Shown: one piece after another, positions 7,803 through 17,153 of the stretch | How positions within the stretch are numbered: position 1 is the stretch's first letter | Layout: every line of letters starts with the position of its first letter | Assembly (NCBI GenBank): GCA_964451365.1 | Contig: CAYVIB010000023.1 | Coordinates: forward strand, 26,530 to 90,529 | Direction: 5' to 3' | Source: CAYVIB01 sp964451365 | GTDB taxonomy: Bacteria; Pseudomonadota; Gammaproteobacteria; Pseudomonadales; Cellvibrionaceae | Length of the DNA: 64,000 nucleotides | Program-made: the position numbers and the translations under genes | Notes under the pieces: model-generated | Databases searched by the model: none | Seen by the model: only the letters and a program-made list of their open reading frames with translations | Told to the model about the DNA's origin: nothing

Positions 7803-9020
7803 ATGTCAAGCAGCCAAAAACTCCATGTCGGCGAATTGCGGGTCGGGATGTTCGTTTCCAAACTGGACCGCGACTGGTTGGACACCCCCTTTATCATGCA
7901 GGGCTTTCTTATTGAAGACCCGGAAGATATCGACATTATTGCCGAGTACTGCGAGTACGTCTGGGTCGACACCCACCATTCTGTTAAAGGCAGCACCTTC
8001 TCTTCCAGCGTCGGCACCGCCACATCCGCGCGTTCCACGCCTTACATTCACAAGGCCGAGTTGCAGGAAGAGCACCGCAAAATGTACAAAACTTTTCGCG
8101 AGGCGCGCTCGGCGACCCGGAACATGATGGACAATATCCGCCTGGGTGCGGCAATCGACAGCAGCCAGGCCAAGGACACGGTGAATGAATGTGTGCAGTC
8201 GGTAATCCGGCACCCGGACGCACTGCTTTGGATGGCCAAAATCCGGGAAAAGGCGGAGTACACTGCCGAGCACTGTCTCAACGTTTGTATCCTGGCTATT
8301 GCCTTTGGCCGCCAACTGGGTTTGAGCGAGCCGGACCTGCAAAAACTGGGGTTATGTGGCCTGTTGCACGATGTTGGCAAGATGCGGGTGCCGATTGAAA
8401 TCCTTGACAAGCCCGCCAGCCTGACCCCTAAAGAATCCAACATGATGAAGGCGCACACGGTTCATGGACGCAACCTGCTGATGTCCACCCCGGGTATCTA
8501 TGATGGAGTGATTGATGCCGCCTACAGTCACCACGAACGTATCGACGGCGATGGTTATCCCCGAAAACTTCCGGGCCATGGCATTTCCTATTTCACCCGC
8601 ATTATTACCATCGTTGACGCTTACGATGCCATGACGGCGGACCGCTGTTATTCGGAAGCCAAAACCTCCACCGAGGCTTTAAAAATCATTCACCAGAATC
8701 GTGGAACCCAGTTTGACGACGCGCTGGGATTCAAATTCCTGCAAACCATCGGCCTGTATCCCGCCGGGAGCATGGTCGAGCTTTACACCGGTCAGGTGGG
8801 TATCGTGATCGAATCCAACCAGCGCTATCGCCACCTGCCCAAGGTGATCCTGTTGCTGGACGAGAAGAAACAAAAACAGAAGGAACGTATAGTCGACCTG
8901 GCCCAGGTGGAATCCGGCGAACTGCCGCGCCGCTTTTTGGTCAAGCAGGTCTGGCGCGACGGCAGCTTTGGCATTTTGCTGCGGGAATACGCCAAAAAAG
9001 GACTTGTTCTTAAACGTTGA
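7803..9020 (+). CDS. DUF3391 and HD-GYP domain protein, probable c-di-GMP phosphodiesterase
   Basis: HD-GYP enzymes hydrolyse cyclic di-GMP and so favour motility over biofilm. From ATG 7803 the protein has 405 residues. DUF3391 covers the first ~130 (HVGELRVGMFVSKLDRDWLD...VWVDT). The HD-GYP domain covers about 150-340 and holds the metal-site HDVGK (~residue 190) and the diagnostic HHERIDGDGYP (~242), with later DAYDAMTADR. All signature residues are present, so it should be active. It is probably cytoplasmic, as no membrane segment is seen. The ribosome binding site is weak. greB follows 55 bases later. Confidence 0.93.
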   Translation: MSSSQKLHVGELRVGMFVSKLDRDWLDTPFIMQGFLIEDPEDIDIIAEYCEYVWVDTHHSVKGSTFSSSVGTATSARSTPYIHKAELQEEHRKMYKTFREARSATRNMMDNIRLGAAIDSSQAKDTVNECVQSVIRHPDALLWMAKIREKAEYTAEHCLNVCILAIAFGRQLGLSEPDLQKLGLCGLLHDVGKMRVPIEILDKPASLTPKESNMMKAHTVHGRNLLMSTPGIYDGVIDAAYSHHERIDGDGYPRKLPGHGISYFTRIITIVDAYDAMTADRCYSEAKTSTEALKIIHQNRGTQFDDALGFKFLQTIGLYPAGSMVELYTGQVGIVIESNQRYRHLPKVILLLDEKKQKQKERIVDLAQVESGELPRRFLVKQVWRDGSFGILLREYAKKGLVLKR

Positions 9021-9075
9021 TTCCGCGTTTATAATCGCCGCCTCCAACAAATTTATCGATTCGGGGATTTATTCT

Positions 9076-9561
9076 TTGAAAGCCAGTTTAATTACGCGTG
9101 AAGGTTACGAAGCCTTAAAAAAGGAACACGATTATCTGTGGCGGGAAAAACGGCCCGACGTCACGAAAAAAGTGTCCTGGGCGGCATCATTGGGCGATCG
9201 AAGTGAAAATGCCGATTACCTGTACAACAAAAAACTGCTGCGCGAGATTGACCGCCGTGTCCGGTACCTGAGAAAGCGTTTTGATGAATTACAGATCGTG
9301 GACTATTCCCCACAACAGGATGGCAGGGTGTTTTTTGGTGCCTGGGTTGAAATCGAAAATGACGACGGTGAGAAAAAACGCTTTCGCATCGTCGGCAGTG
9401 ACGAAATATACGAACGCAAGGATTATATTTCTATCGACTCACCGATGGCGCGGGCATTGTTGAAAAAGGAAGTGAATGATGAAGCGGTTGTTCACACACC
9501 CAATGGCAAAGCGGTGTGGTATGTGGTGAATATTGAGTACACCAAGAGTTGGGAATCGTAG
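9076..9561 (+). CDS. greB: Transcript cleavage factor GreB
   Basis: GreB enters the RNA polymerase secondary channel and stimulates cleavage of backtracked RNA. No ATG fits the N-terminus. A TTG at 9076 with GGGGA about eight bases upstream gives 161 residues (E. coli GreB has 158). The coiled coil begins with ITREGYEALKKEHDYLW, and the tip contains the acidic GDRSENADY that positions the catalytic metal. The C-terminal FKBP-like domain follows (VFFGAWVEIEND..., IDSPMARALLKKE..., NIEYTKSW). Longer open sequence upstream reads into the HD-GYP gene end and is unlikely to be translated. Confidence 0.93.
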   Translation: MKASLITREGYEALKKEHDYLWREKRPDVTKKVSWAASLGDRSENADYLYNKKLLREIDRRVRYLRKRFDELQIVDYSPQQDGRVFFGAWVEIENDDGEKKRFRIVGSDEIYERKDYISIDSPMARALLKKEVNDEAVVHTPNGKAVWYVVNIEYTKSWES

Positions 9562-9650
9562 GTTGGGATAAGCTTTGCGAATCCCGACATGGGTTCGCGA
9601 AAAAGTGTTGGGATTCGCTTCGTTCAGCCTGCGCGGCCCGTCCCAACCCA
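9561..9650. repeat. Palindromic intergenic repeat element
   Basis: Starting at the last base of the greB stop codon, GGTTGGGAT...GCGAATCCC is mirrored by GGGATTCGC...TCCCAACC, giving a 90-base imperfect inverted repeat with nested arms. Elements of this wording (GGTTGGG...AATCCCAAC) are widespread interspersed repeats in proteobacteria. No second copy is seen in this window. Confidence 0.6.
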
Positions 9651-9665
9651 CAAATCGGAAGAATG

Positions 9666-9708
9666 AAAAAAGCGCGGTTACACGAAGCGAGATAACCTTG
9701 TCGCTTTT
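9666..9708 (-). terminator. Probable terminator of the S9 peptidase gene
   Basis: On the minus strand AAAAGCG...GGTTA is mirrored by TAACC...CGCTTTTTT, a two-part stem with an internal loop ending in a six-T run. It lies just past the peptidase stop codon. Confidence 0.55.
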
Positions 9709-9714
9709 GAAGAA

Positions 9715-11679
9715 TCACAAATTAAAAATCGGGATAAAATTTTCCAGTTCTTCAGGCAATGGAATATCGAATATCCGGCCATAAAAATACTGTTCCGCTT
9801 TCAGCATATGCGCAACGTTAAGCGAATTCCGAAATCCATGAGCTTCATCCGCATATTCAACGTAAGCGACCGGCAAACCCTTTTGTTTGACCGCGTTTAC
9901 CATTTTGATGGCCTGATTAGGCGGAACAACTTTATCTTCAAGACCCTGGAATACCAGCAGCGGGCAATTAAGTTTTTCCGTGTGTTTGATCGGTGAACGC
10001 TGTTCGTAGATATCGCGGTCCCGCTCGTAATCCCCCACCAGCCTATCCAGACATTTTGCTTCGAATTTATGAGTATCCTGCACGAGCGTATTTAGATCGC
10101 CAATGCCGTAAAGCGAAACGCCCGCTTTAAAAGTATCGCGAAAGGTCAATGCCGCGAGCACGGTATAGCCCCCGGCGCTGCTGCCTTTGATGATCAGGCG
10201 GTCCGGGTCGGCCCAACCTTGCGCAACGGCGTATTCGGCGGCGGTGCAGACATCGTCGACATCGTATATTCCCCAGTTTTTATAAAGCAATTGGCGGTAC
10301 TGTCGGCCATAACCCGTGCTGCCGCGATAGTTGACATCCAGCACGGCGAACCCGCGATTGGTCCAGTGCTGTACTTTCAGGTTCAGGTTATTGTCCGTGG
10401 CGCCGGTAGGGCCGCCGTGACAGGTAACAATTAGCGGAGGCAGTGCACCATCATCGTGATAGCGGGAATTCATCGGCGGATAAAAATAACCGTAAGCTTC
10501 CTGGTTGTGTGTAGTGGTAAACGTAATGGCGCATGGAGCGGATATATCCTCGTCCCTGATTTCCAACGGCAGCGGGTTTATTGCGGTGCACGAACGGAAA
10601 GCTCCGTCAAAACGGTAAACAGCAGGAAGGCTTTTTTCCGACGCACCAATAAAAGCGGCCCGATTGTCGGCGGCGCTGATACCATCTATCGATGTAACTC
10701 CGACGTCGATATTTTCAATTTCCGTGTTGGCCGGATCCGAAATATCAAGAGTACTTAAATACCACTGCCCGCTTTGGTAATAAGTGGCGATAATTGATTT
10801 CGCATTCAGGAAAGCGTAGGTGGACATGTTGAATACCCACTGGGGCGTGGCAAATTCCGCCTCCAGGGAAGTTACTTGGGTGACTTCGGCATTGGGAACC
10901 GGGCAGCGGTAAATATTCCACCAGTTATTTCTGTCGGAAACAAAAAATAATTCTCCATCGGGAGACCAGTTGGGTTGAAAAATACTTTCGTTTCCATTGC
11001 CTGCAACCAAAAGCGGTGTTCCCGGTTCGCCACCATCTTTTAACTCGGCAACCCACAGTTGGGTGGCGTCCCAGGGCATGTCCGGGTGATTCCAGCTTAG
11101 CCAGCACAGCCATTTGCCACAGGGCGATATTTTTGGGCTGGCGTAAAAATCGCAGCCTTCGATTAACGTTCGGGTCCCGGTGGAGCCGTCCAAGTCAATC
11201 GTCGCAAGATAATTCGCCGGCTCCCGCGCGGTACTTTTGTGTTCTTCACATACGGCGACAAGTCGGTTGTGGCGCTTGTCGAGGCACAGGTCCGCAAATC
11301 GGAGTTGTCGCTCATCATTCTCCGGAATAAGGGGGGACGGGTTAAATGCAATACTGTTTTCCGCCGACTCGATATCGGCTGAATAAACACGTTGATCGTC
11401 CGCCAGTACAAAGTAAATACGGTTGGCGTCTATCAGATAGCTGCCACCGCCGTATTCATGGACTTTCGATTTGGCACTCAACGGCCGCGGCAGAATCGAT
11501 TGGATTTGATTGCCGTCGTACCGCATAATGGATACCCGGCCTTTTTCCTCCGGCAAAGTTTGCAGCCAGAAAACCCGACCCTCGTCCACCGTTGTTTCCT
11601 GGAGTTTGGGTGTGCCTTTTATCACCATATCGGTGGATATGGATGAAGGCCAGCTTCCGTAAACGCGTTTTGTTTTCAT
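9715..11679 (-). CDS. S9 family (prolyl oligopeptidase-type) peptidase
   Basis: A 654-residue serine peptidase of the dipeptidyl-peptidase/acylaminoacyl-peptidase group. The N-terminal ~390 residues form a beta-propeller (repeated blades, e.g. FQPNWSPDGELFFVSDR). The C-terminal alpha/beta hydrolase carries VTCHGGPTG, the nucleophile in GSSAGGYT (Ser about residue 501), the Asp in LEDKVVPP and the His in DEAHGF, so the catalytic triad is complete. The ATG at 11679 has AAGGG about five bases upstream; a GTG six bases earlier lies too close to that site. No signal peptide is seen, so it is probably cytoplasmic. It begins only 21 bases from tilS, reading the other way. Confidence 0.93.
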   Translation of the reverse strand: MKTKRVYGSWPSSISTDMVIKGTPKLQETTVDEGRVFWLQTLPEEKGRVSIMRYDGNQIQSILPRPLSAKSKVHEYGGGSYLIDANRIYFVLADDQRVYSADIESAENSIAFNPSPLIPENDERQLRFADLCLDKRHNRLVAVCEEHKSTAREPANYLATIDLDGSTGTRTLIEGCDFYASPKISPCGKWLCWLSWNHPDMPWDATQLWVAELKDGGEPGTPLLVAGNGNESIFQPNWSPDGELFFVSDRNNWWNIYRCPVPNAEVTQVTSLEAEFATPQWVFNMSTYAFLNAKSIIATYYQSGQWYLSTLDISDPANTEIENIDVGVTSIDGISAADNRAAFIGASEKSLPAVYRFDGAFRSCTAINPLPLEIRDEDISAPCAITFTTTHNQEAYGYFYPPMNSRYHDDGALPPLIVTCHGGPTGATDNNLNLKVQHWTNRGFAVLDVNYRGSTGYGRQYRQLLYKNWGIYDVDDVCTAAEYAVAQGWADPDRLIIKGSSAGGYTVLAALTFRDTFKAGVSLYGIGDLNTLVQDTHKFEAKCLDRLVGDYERDRDIYEQRSPIKHTEKLNCPLLVFQGLEDKVVPPNQAIKMVNAVKQKGLPVAYVEYADEAHGFRNSLNVAHMLKAEQYFYGRIFDIPLPEELENFIPIFNL

Positions 11680-11700
11680 TGTCACCCTTAAGTCTCATTA

Positions 11701-12993
11701 ATGCAGAATCTGAAACAAGCTATAGCAAATATCAAGCCCGACCTGGGGCGCGCGGGCCAGGTGTGGCTGGCCTACAGCGGCGGTCTGGATTCCACCGTGC
11801 TGCTCCATGTTCTGAAAATGGAAAAAATCGCTTTTAAGGCGCTGCATATCAATCACCAACTTTCACCTAACGCCGATAGCTGGCAACAGCACTGCATCGA
11901 CCAGTGTAACAAACTGGACCGCGAAATTGTGGTGGAGCGGGTTGAGGTTAAGAACAAAGGCAAGGGGCTTGAACAAGCCGCGCGGCAGGCGAGGTACTTC
12001 TCTTTCGATCGCCATGTGAAAGCCGGTGATGTTATTTTGATGGCCCATCACCTAGACGACGATTGCGAAACGTTGTTGTTCCGGCTATTGAGGGGTTGCG
12101 GCTTAAAGGGCTTGGCCGGTATTAAAAGAAAAAGGAATCTTACCGTTGGCGGCCGAATCCTTCGTCCACTTCTTTCGTTGACACGGAACGAGCTGCTGGA
12201 ATACGCCAATCTCCATACCTTGAGTTGGGTGGAGGATGAGAGTAACAGGGACACCGAATTCGATCGTAATTACCTGCGGGAAATGGTATTGCCATTGTTC
12301 CAACAACGCTGGCCGGGTTTCCGCAAACAGTTTTCCAACTCGGTAAAACTATTGCGCGAAAGTGAACAGCTGCTGAGTGAATATGGACAGCGGGACCTGC
12401 GGGAATGTGATATGCGTGAAGAGCGCCTGGGTAATAGCCTTAACCTGACGACCCTATCCGCATATTCCGTCGCGCGAAAGAATCATGTATTGCGCGAGTG
12501 GCTGGACATTCTCGGCTATACCGCGCCTGGGCTGAAACATCTCGATGAAATACAAAAAATGATTGATGCCCGCGAAGATGCGGCGCCGGTCGTGGATTTT
12601 GGCGAGTGTGAGCTGAGGAGGTACAGGAGCCGCCTGTACTGTTTGCCAAGGTTGCGTCCGGTGGATGCGCCGGTACTGCGATGGGATACCTCCGGTAATC
12701 TGGAATTACCCGATGGCAGTTGTTTATCGCTTTCCGCTTCGCAAGCGTTCCCCTATCCGAACCTGGAGGTAACGTTTCGTCGGGGAGGGGAGCGAAGCAA
12801 ACCCCTGGGGAGGGCCCGCTCCCAGACCCTGAAAAAACTTCTGCAGGAATATGAACTGGAACCCTGGCTGAGGGACCGGGTGCCGCTTATCCACTTCAAC
12901 AGTGAGTTGATCGCCGTGGGTGATCTTTGGCTGTGCGATTCCGCTCTGGCGGATGCCGGAGCTAAATTTTCCTGGGCCTACCCGCATCGCTGA
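11701..12993 (+). CDS. tilS: tRNA(Ile)-lysidine synthetase TilS
   Basis: TilS converts C34 of tRNA-Ile(CAU) to lysidine with ATP, changing its codon from AUG to AUA; it is normally essential. The 430-residue protein has the PP-loop SGGLDST (residues ~26-32), the AHHLDDDCETLLFRLLRG motif (~118-135), the substrate segment NRDTEFDRNYLR, and the C-terminal TilS domain ending near LWLCDSALAD. Length matches E. coli (432). In Pseudomonas it follows accA; here an S9 peptidase gene diverges from it, so its promoter must lie within about 20 bases of gap or inside the peptidase gene. No strong ribosome binding site is visible. Confidence 0.95.
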   Translation: MQNLKQAIANIKPDLGRAGQVWLAYSGGLDSTVLLHVLKMEKIAFKALHINHQLSPNADSWQQHCIDQCNKLDREIVVERVEVKNKGKGLEQAARQARYFSFDRHVKAGDVILMAHHLDDDCETLLFRLLRGCGLKGLAGIKRKRNLTVGGRILRPLLSLTRNELLEYANLHTLSWVEDESNRDTEFDRNYLREMVLPLFQQRWPGFRKQFSNSVKLLRESEQLLSEYGQRDLRECDMREERLGNSLNLTTLSAYSVARKNHVLREWLDILGYTAPGLKHLDEIQKMIDAREDAAPVVDFGECELRRYRSRLYCLPRLRPVDAPVLRWDTSGNLELPDGSCLSLSASQAFPYPNLEVTFRRGGERSKPLGRARSQTLKKLLQEYELEPWLRDRVPLIHFNSELIAVGDLWLCDSALADAGAKFSWAYPHR

Positions 12994-13030
12994 CAGGCCG
13001 GTGTCGCGACCGTGGAAGGCGCATAATTAA

Positions 13031-13059
13031 TTGAGTCAAAACCACATTTCTGGTAATCT
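13031..13059 (+). promoter_or_regulatory. Candidate promoter upstream of pyrG
   Basis: TTGAGT (13031-13036) and TAATCT (13054-13059) are separated by 17 bases in the 212-base gap before pyrG. This leaves a leader of about 140 bases, in which no recognised riboswitch or attenuator was found. Confidence 0.45.
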
Positions 13060-13205
13060 GGTGTCCCATCTTTAGGGGGATCTACCGGCGAGTCCAATTC
13101 TGCTTTGATGATCCGTCCTTCCTACCGGCAATACCGGGATCCTCAGTAGCGCACCGCAACTGAGCACTGTCAATCAGGTCACATTAAAGATCATCAAGGG
13201 TTCAA

Positions 13206-14834
13206 ATGACGCGATTTATTTTCGTTACGGGTGGTGTTGTTTCATCGTTAGGCAAGGGTATTGCGTCGGCGTCACTGGCGGCACTGTTGGAAGCCAGGGC
13301 GCAAAAAGTCACCATTCTTAAACTCGACCCCTACATTAATGTTGACCCCGGCACCATGAGCCCATTCCAGCACGGGGAAGTATTCGTAACCGACGACGGC
13401 GCGGAGACGGATCTGGACCTGGGGCACTACGAGCGTTTTATCCGTACCCGCATGTCCAAGCGCAACAATTTTACCACCGGCCGTGTCTACGAAACGGTTT
13501 TGCGTAAGGAGCGTCGGGGCGATTACCTGGGCGCGACCATTCAGGTTATTCCCCATATCACCGATGAAATCAAACGCCGAATTCTGAGCGGCGGCGGTGA
13601 CGCTGACGTGGCTCTGGTGGAAATCGGCGGAACCGTGGGTGATATCGAATCCCAGCCGTTCCTCGAAGCGGTGCGGCAGCTTAAAGTCGAACTGGGAAGC
13701 AAGCGGGCTCTGCTGATGCACCTGACCCTGGTGCCCTATATCGCCACTGCCGGCGAGACCAAAACGAAGCCTACCCAGCACTCGGTGAAGGAACTGCGGT
13801 CCATAGGCTTGCAGCCCGACATTCTCCTGTGCCGGTCGGAGAGACAGATTGACACGGACTCCCGGCGAAAAATTGCGTTGTTCACCAACGTGGAAGAGCG
13901 GGCGGTCGTACCCTTGCCCGATGCGCAAAGTATTTATGCCATCCCCAGATTGCTGCAGAGTTTCGGCCTTGATGAAATCGTACTGGATAAATTCGACATC
14001 GATGCGCCGGAAGCGGACCTGAGTGAATGGGATCGCGTGGTGGAGAATGAAACGAACCCGCAGCACGAAGTCACCATCGCCATGGTGGGCAAGTATATGG
14101 ACTTGCTGGATGCTTACAAATCCCTGAACGAAGCATTACAGCACGCCGGTATTAACACGCGCACCAAGGTGCGGGTGAACTACATCAACGCCGAGGATGT
14201 CGAGACACAGGGAACGGCGATATTGGCGGGCGCCGATGGTATTCTGGTGCCGGGCGGTTTTGGCGAGCGCGGCCTGGAAGGTAAATTGATGGCCGTTCGT
14301 TATGCGCGGGAAAACAAAATTCCTTATCTGGGTATTTGCCTAGGTATGCAGTCGGCGGTCATTGAATTCGCCCGCAATGTGCTCAACCTCGAAGGCGCCA
14401 ACAGTACCGAATTCAACCGCAAAACACCGCACCCCGTTATCGCGTTGATTACCGAGTGGACGGATGATGCGGGCAACGTGGAAACCCGTGATGAAACCTC
14501 CGACCTCGGCGGTACCATGCGACTCGGCGCGCAGGAGTGCCACCTGGAAAAGGATTCAAAAGTATTTGAAATTTACGGTAAGCAGGAAATTGTGGAACGC
14601 CATCGTCACCGTTATGAGGTGAACAACCGCTACCTGGACCAGTTGCGCAAGGGCGGCTTGAAGATCGGCGCCTGGTCCTCGGACGATACACTGGTGGAAG
14701 TGGTAGAGTTGCCGGATCACCCCTGGTTTGTCGCTTGTCAGTTTCACCCCGAATTCACCTCGACTCCCCGCGACGGCCATCCTTTATTTACAAGTTATAT
14801 CCAGGCCACCCTGGCAAACAAAAAGAGTGGCTGA
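13206..14834 (+). CDS. pyrG: CTP synthase PyrG
   Basis: Makes CTP from UTP with ATP and glutamine, the last step of pyrimidine nucleotide synthesis. It has 542 residues (E. coli 545). The N-terminal synthetase domain starts FIFVTGGVVSSLGKGI with the P-loop and LKLDPYINVDPGTMSP. The C-terminal glutamine amidotransferase has the nucleophile Cys in YLGICLGMQ (~residue 379) and the His/Glu pair in CQFHPEFTS. An AAGGG ribosome binding site precedes the ATG. kdsA and eno follow with short gaps, as in Pseudomonas, suggesting one operon. Confidence 0.98.
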   Translation: MTRFIFVTGGVVSSLGKGIASASLAALLEARAQKVTILKLDPYINVDPGTMSPFQHGEVFVTDDGAETDLDLGHYERFIRTRMSKRNNFTTGRVYETVLRKERRGDYLGATIQVIPHITDEIKRRILSGGGDADVALVEIGGTVGDIESQPFLEAVRQLKVELGSKRALLMHLTLVPYIATAGETKTKPTQHSVKELRSIGLQPDILLCRSERQIDTDSRRKIALFTNVEERAVVPLPDAQSIYAIPRLLQSFGLDEIVLDKFDIDAPEADLSEWDRVVENETNPQHEVTIAMVGKYMDLLDAYKSLNEALQHAGINTRTKVRVNYINAEDVETQGTAILAGADGILVPGGFGERGLEGKLMAVRYARENKIPYLGICLGMQSAVIEFARNVLNLEGANSTEFNRKTPHPVIALITEWTDDAGNVETRDETSDLGGTMRLGAQECHLEKDSKVFEIYGKQEIVERHRHRYEVNNRYLDQLRKGGLKIGAWSSDDTLVEVVELPDHPWFVACQFHPEFTSTPRDGHPLFTSYIQATLANKKSG

Positions 14835-14853
14835 ATACGGAGTAAACATTTAA

Positions 14854-15717
14854 GTGAAAAGTAAAACCATTATTGTAGGTAGTGGCGGCAAGTCCGTCGA
14901 AGTGGCAAATGATAAACCGTTTGTATTGTTCGGCGGCATGAATGTGCTCGAATCGAAAGAGCTGGCGTTGCGCGTTGCGGAAAAATACGTGGAAGTAACG
15001 GATAAGCTCGGCATTCCTTACGTCTTTAAAGCCTCGTTCGATAAGGCCAACCGCTCTTCCATTCATTCTTATCGCGGCCCGGGCATGGAAGAGGGACTGA
15101 AAATATTTCAGGCGCTGAAACAGGAATTCGGCATGCCGATCATTACCGACGTGCACGAAAACCATCAGGCTGCGCCGGTGGCCGAGGTGGTGGATATTAT
15201 TCAGTTGCCGGCGTTTCTCGCCCGCCAGACCGATCTGGTGGAGGCCATGGCGCGCACCGATGCGGTAATCAATGTAAAAAAACCGCAGTTTTTGAGTCCG
15301 GGGCAGATGAAAAACATCGTCGAAAAATTTGCCGAATGCGGCAATGAAAAGGTTATTTTGTGCGAGCGCGGTGCCTGCATGGGTTACGACAACCTGGTTG
15401 TCGATATGCTCGGTTTTCGCACCATGAAAGAGGTCAGCGATGGCCTGCCGGTTATTTTTGATGTGACCCATTCGCTGCAGTTTCGCGATCCGCTTGGCGC
15501 GGCATCGGGTGGCCGTCGCCATCAAACGGCGGAACTGGCCCGCGCGGGAATAGCCGTGGGCATTGCCGGTCTTTTCCTTGAGTCGCATCCGGACCCGACG
15601 GCGGCAAAATGTGATGGCCCCAGTGCACTGCCGCTGGAAAAGCTGGAGCTTTTCCTGGCCCAAATTAAATCCCTGGATGACCTGGTTAAATCGTTTCCCG
15701 AACTGGATATTCAGTAA
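14854..15717 (+). CDS. kdsA: 3-deoxy-8-phosphooctulonate synthase KdsA
   Basis: Condenses phosphoenolpyruvate with arabinose 5-phosphate to make KDO-8-phosphate for lipopolysaccharide inner core. It has 287 residues (E. coli 284). Family landmarks are FVLFGGMNVLES, YVFKASFDKANRSS, TDVHE, VNVKKPQF (read here as INVKKPQFLSPGQM), CERGACMGYDNLVVDM and FDVTHSLQ. It carries Asn in the KANRSS region, typical of the metal-independent class. The start is GTG at 14854 with GGAG eleven bases upstream. It lies 19 bases after pyrG and 30 before eno. Confidence 0.97.
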   Translation: MKSKTIIVGSGGKSVEVANDKPFVLFGGMNVLESKELALRVAEKYVEVTDKLGIPYVFKASFDKANRSSIHSYRGPGMEEGLKIFQALKQEFGMPIITDVHENHQAAPVAEVVDIIQLPAFLARQTDLVEAMARTDAVINVKKPQFLSPGQMKNIVEKFAECGNEKVILCERGACMGYDNLVVDMLGFRTMKEVSDGLPVIFDVTHSLQFRDPLGAASGGRRHQTAELARAGIAVGIAGLFLESHPDPTAAKCDGPSALPLEKLELFLAQIKSLDDLVKSFPELDIQ

Positions 15718-15747
15718 ATTTTTACTTAAGAAAAGAGAGTGGTTGAT

Positions 15748-17034
15748 ATGAGCAAAATTTCGGACGTTATTGGTTTTGAGGTGATGGATTCGCGCGGCAA
15801 CCCCACGGTGATGGCGGAAGTGGTTCTTGAATCCGGTGTGGTCGGCAGCGCGTGCGCACCTTCCGGTGCATCAACAGGTTCGCGTGAAGCGTTGGAGCTG
15901 CGCGATGGCGATAAAAGCCGCTACCTTGGCAAAGGCGTACTGAAGGCCGTTGCCAACATCAACAATACAATCAAGCCCCTGCTGGTTGGTAAGGACGCCG
16001 CAAATCAACGTGAACTGGATAACCTGATGATTGAGGCGGACGGAACCGAGAACAAAGCCAAGCTCGGCGCCAATGCCATTCTCGCCGTTTCCCTGGCGGC
16101 GGCAAAGGCCGCAGCGGCAGACAAGAAGATTCCGCTCTACCAGCATATTGCCGATATCAATGGTACTTCCGGCCAATACACCATGCCGGTGCCGATGATG
16201 AATATCGTCAACGGTGGCGAGCACGCGGACAATAATGTCGATATCCAGGAGTTTATGGTCCAGCCGGTATCGGCACCCAATTTTGCTGAAGCGCTTCGCA
16301 TGGGTGCGGAAATATTCCACAACCTGAAAAAAGTGCTGTCGGGCCGCAGCCTGAATACAGCGGTAGGGGATGAGGGCGGTTTCGCGCCGAACCTGCCTTC
16401 CAACGAAAGCGCACTGGAAGTTATTGCCGAGGCGGTAGCCAATGCGGGCTACGAGCTGGGCAAGGACATCACCCTGGCACTGGACTGTGCTTCGTCCGAA
16501 TTTTATAAAGATGGTGTTTACGATATGGCGGGTGAGGGCAAGAAGTTTTCCGCCTCCGAGTTTGCCGATTACCTGGCCGAACTAACAAACAAATTCCCGA
16601 TTCTGTCCATTGAAGATGGCATGGACGAAAGCGACTGGGACGGTTGGGCTGAATTGACCAAGAAAATCGGTAATAAAACCCAATTGGTTGGTGATGACCT
16701 GTTCGTGACCAACACCAAAATCCTGCAGGAAGGTATCAATAAAGGCATCGCCAACTCCATCCTGATCAAGTTCAACCAGATCGGTTCGCTGAGCGAAACA
16801 CTGGATGCCATCAAAATGGCGAAGGATGCCGGTTATACCGCGGTAATCTCCCACCGTTCCGGGGAAACCGAAGATACCACCATTGCCGATCTGGCGGTGG
16901 CGACCGCGGCGGGCCAGATCAAAACAGGTTCCCTGTCGCGCTCTGATCGTATCGCCAAGTACAACCGGTTGCTGCGCATTGAAGCCGAGTTGGGTAGTAA
17001 GGCGCCTTATCGGGGCCGCGCGGAGTTCAAGTAA
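15748..17034 (+). CDS. eno: Enolase
   Basis: Interconverts 2-phosphoglycerate and phosphoenolpyruvate in glycolysis and is also a degradosome component in many gammaproteobacteria. The ATG at 15748, with AGAGAG about eight bases upstream, gives 428 residues (E. coli 432); an in-frame GTG nine bases earlier overlaps that ribosome binding site. Signature residues are SGASTGSREALELRDGD, GDEGGFAPNL, the Mg ligands in LALDCASSEF and SIEDGMDESDWDGW, KFNQIGSLSE and SHRSGETEDT. A strong terminator follows at 17061-17090, which separates it from ftsB. Confidence 0.98.
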   Translation: MSKISDVIGFEVMDSRGNPTVMAEVVLESGVVGSACAPSGASTGSREALELRDGDKSRYLGKGVLKAVANINNTIKPLLVGKDAANQRELDNLMIEADGTENKAKLGANAILAVSLAAAKAAAADKKIPLYQHIADINGTSGQYTMPVPMMNIVNGGEHADNNVDIQEFMVQPVSAPNFAEALRMGAEIFHNLKKVLSGRSLNTAVGDEGGFAPNLPSNESALEVIAEAVANAGYELGKDITLALDCASSEFYKDGVYDMAGEGKKFSASEFADYLAELTNKFPILSIEDGMDESDWDGWAELTKKIGNKTQLVGDDLFVTNTKILQEGINKGIANSILIKFNQIGSLSETLDAIKMAKDAGYTAVISHRSGETEDTTIADLAVATAAGQIKTGSLSRSDRIAKYNRLLRIEAELGSKAPYRGRAEFK

Positions 17035-17060
17035 GGTTTAGTGATTGTGGTTGTTCGCGA

Positions 17061-17090
17061 AAAGGCCGGCATTTTTTGCCGGCCTTTTTT
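17061..17090 (+). terminator. Rho-independent terminator after eno
   Basis: A GC-rich stem AAGGCCGGC / GCCGGCCTT with a T-rich loop is followed by six T, 27 bases after the eno stop codon. Confidence 0.92.
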
Positions 17091-17153
17091 CCATTTGGGG
17101 AAAGTTGTGTTATTTTTAGAAAACCCATTCGTTACCACGAGAATAACATTAGC

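Noticed and set aside
13272..15663. Minus-strand frames opposite pyrG (13272-14066) and kdsA (14788-15663)
   Set aside because: They are antisense shadows of highly conserved housekeeping genes.
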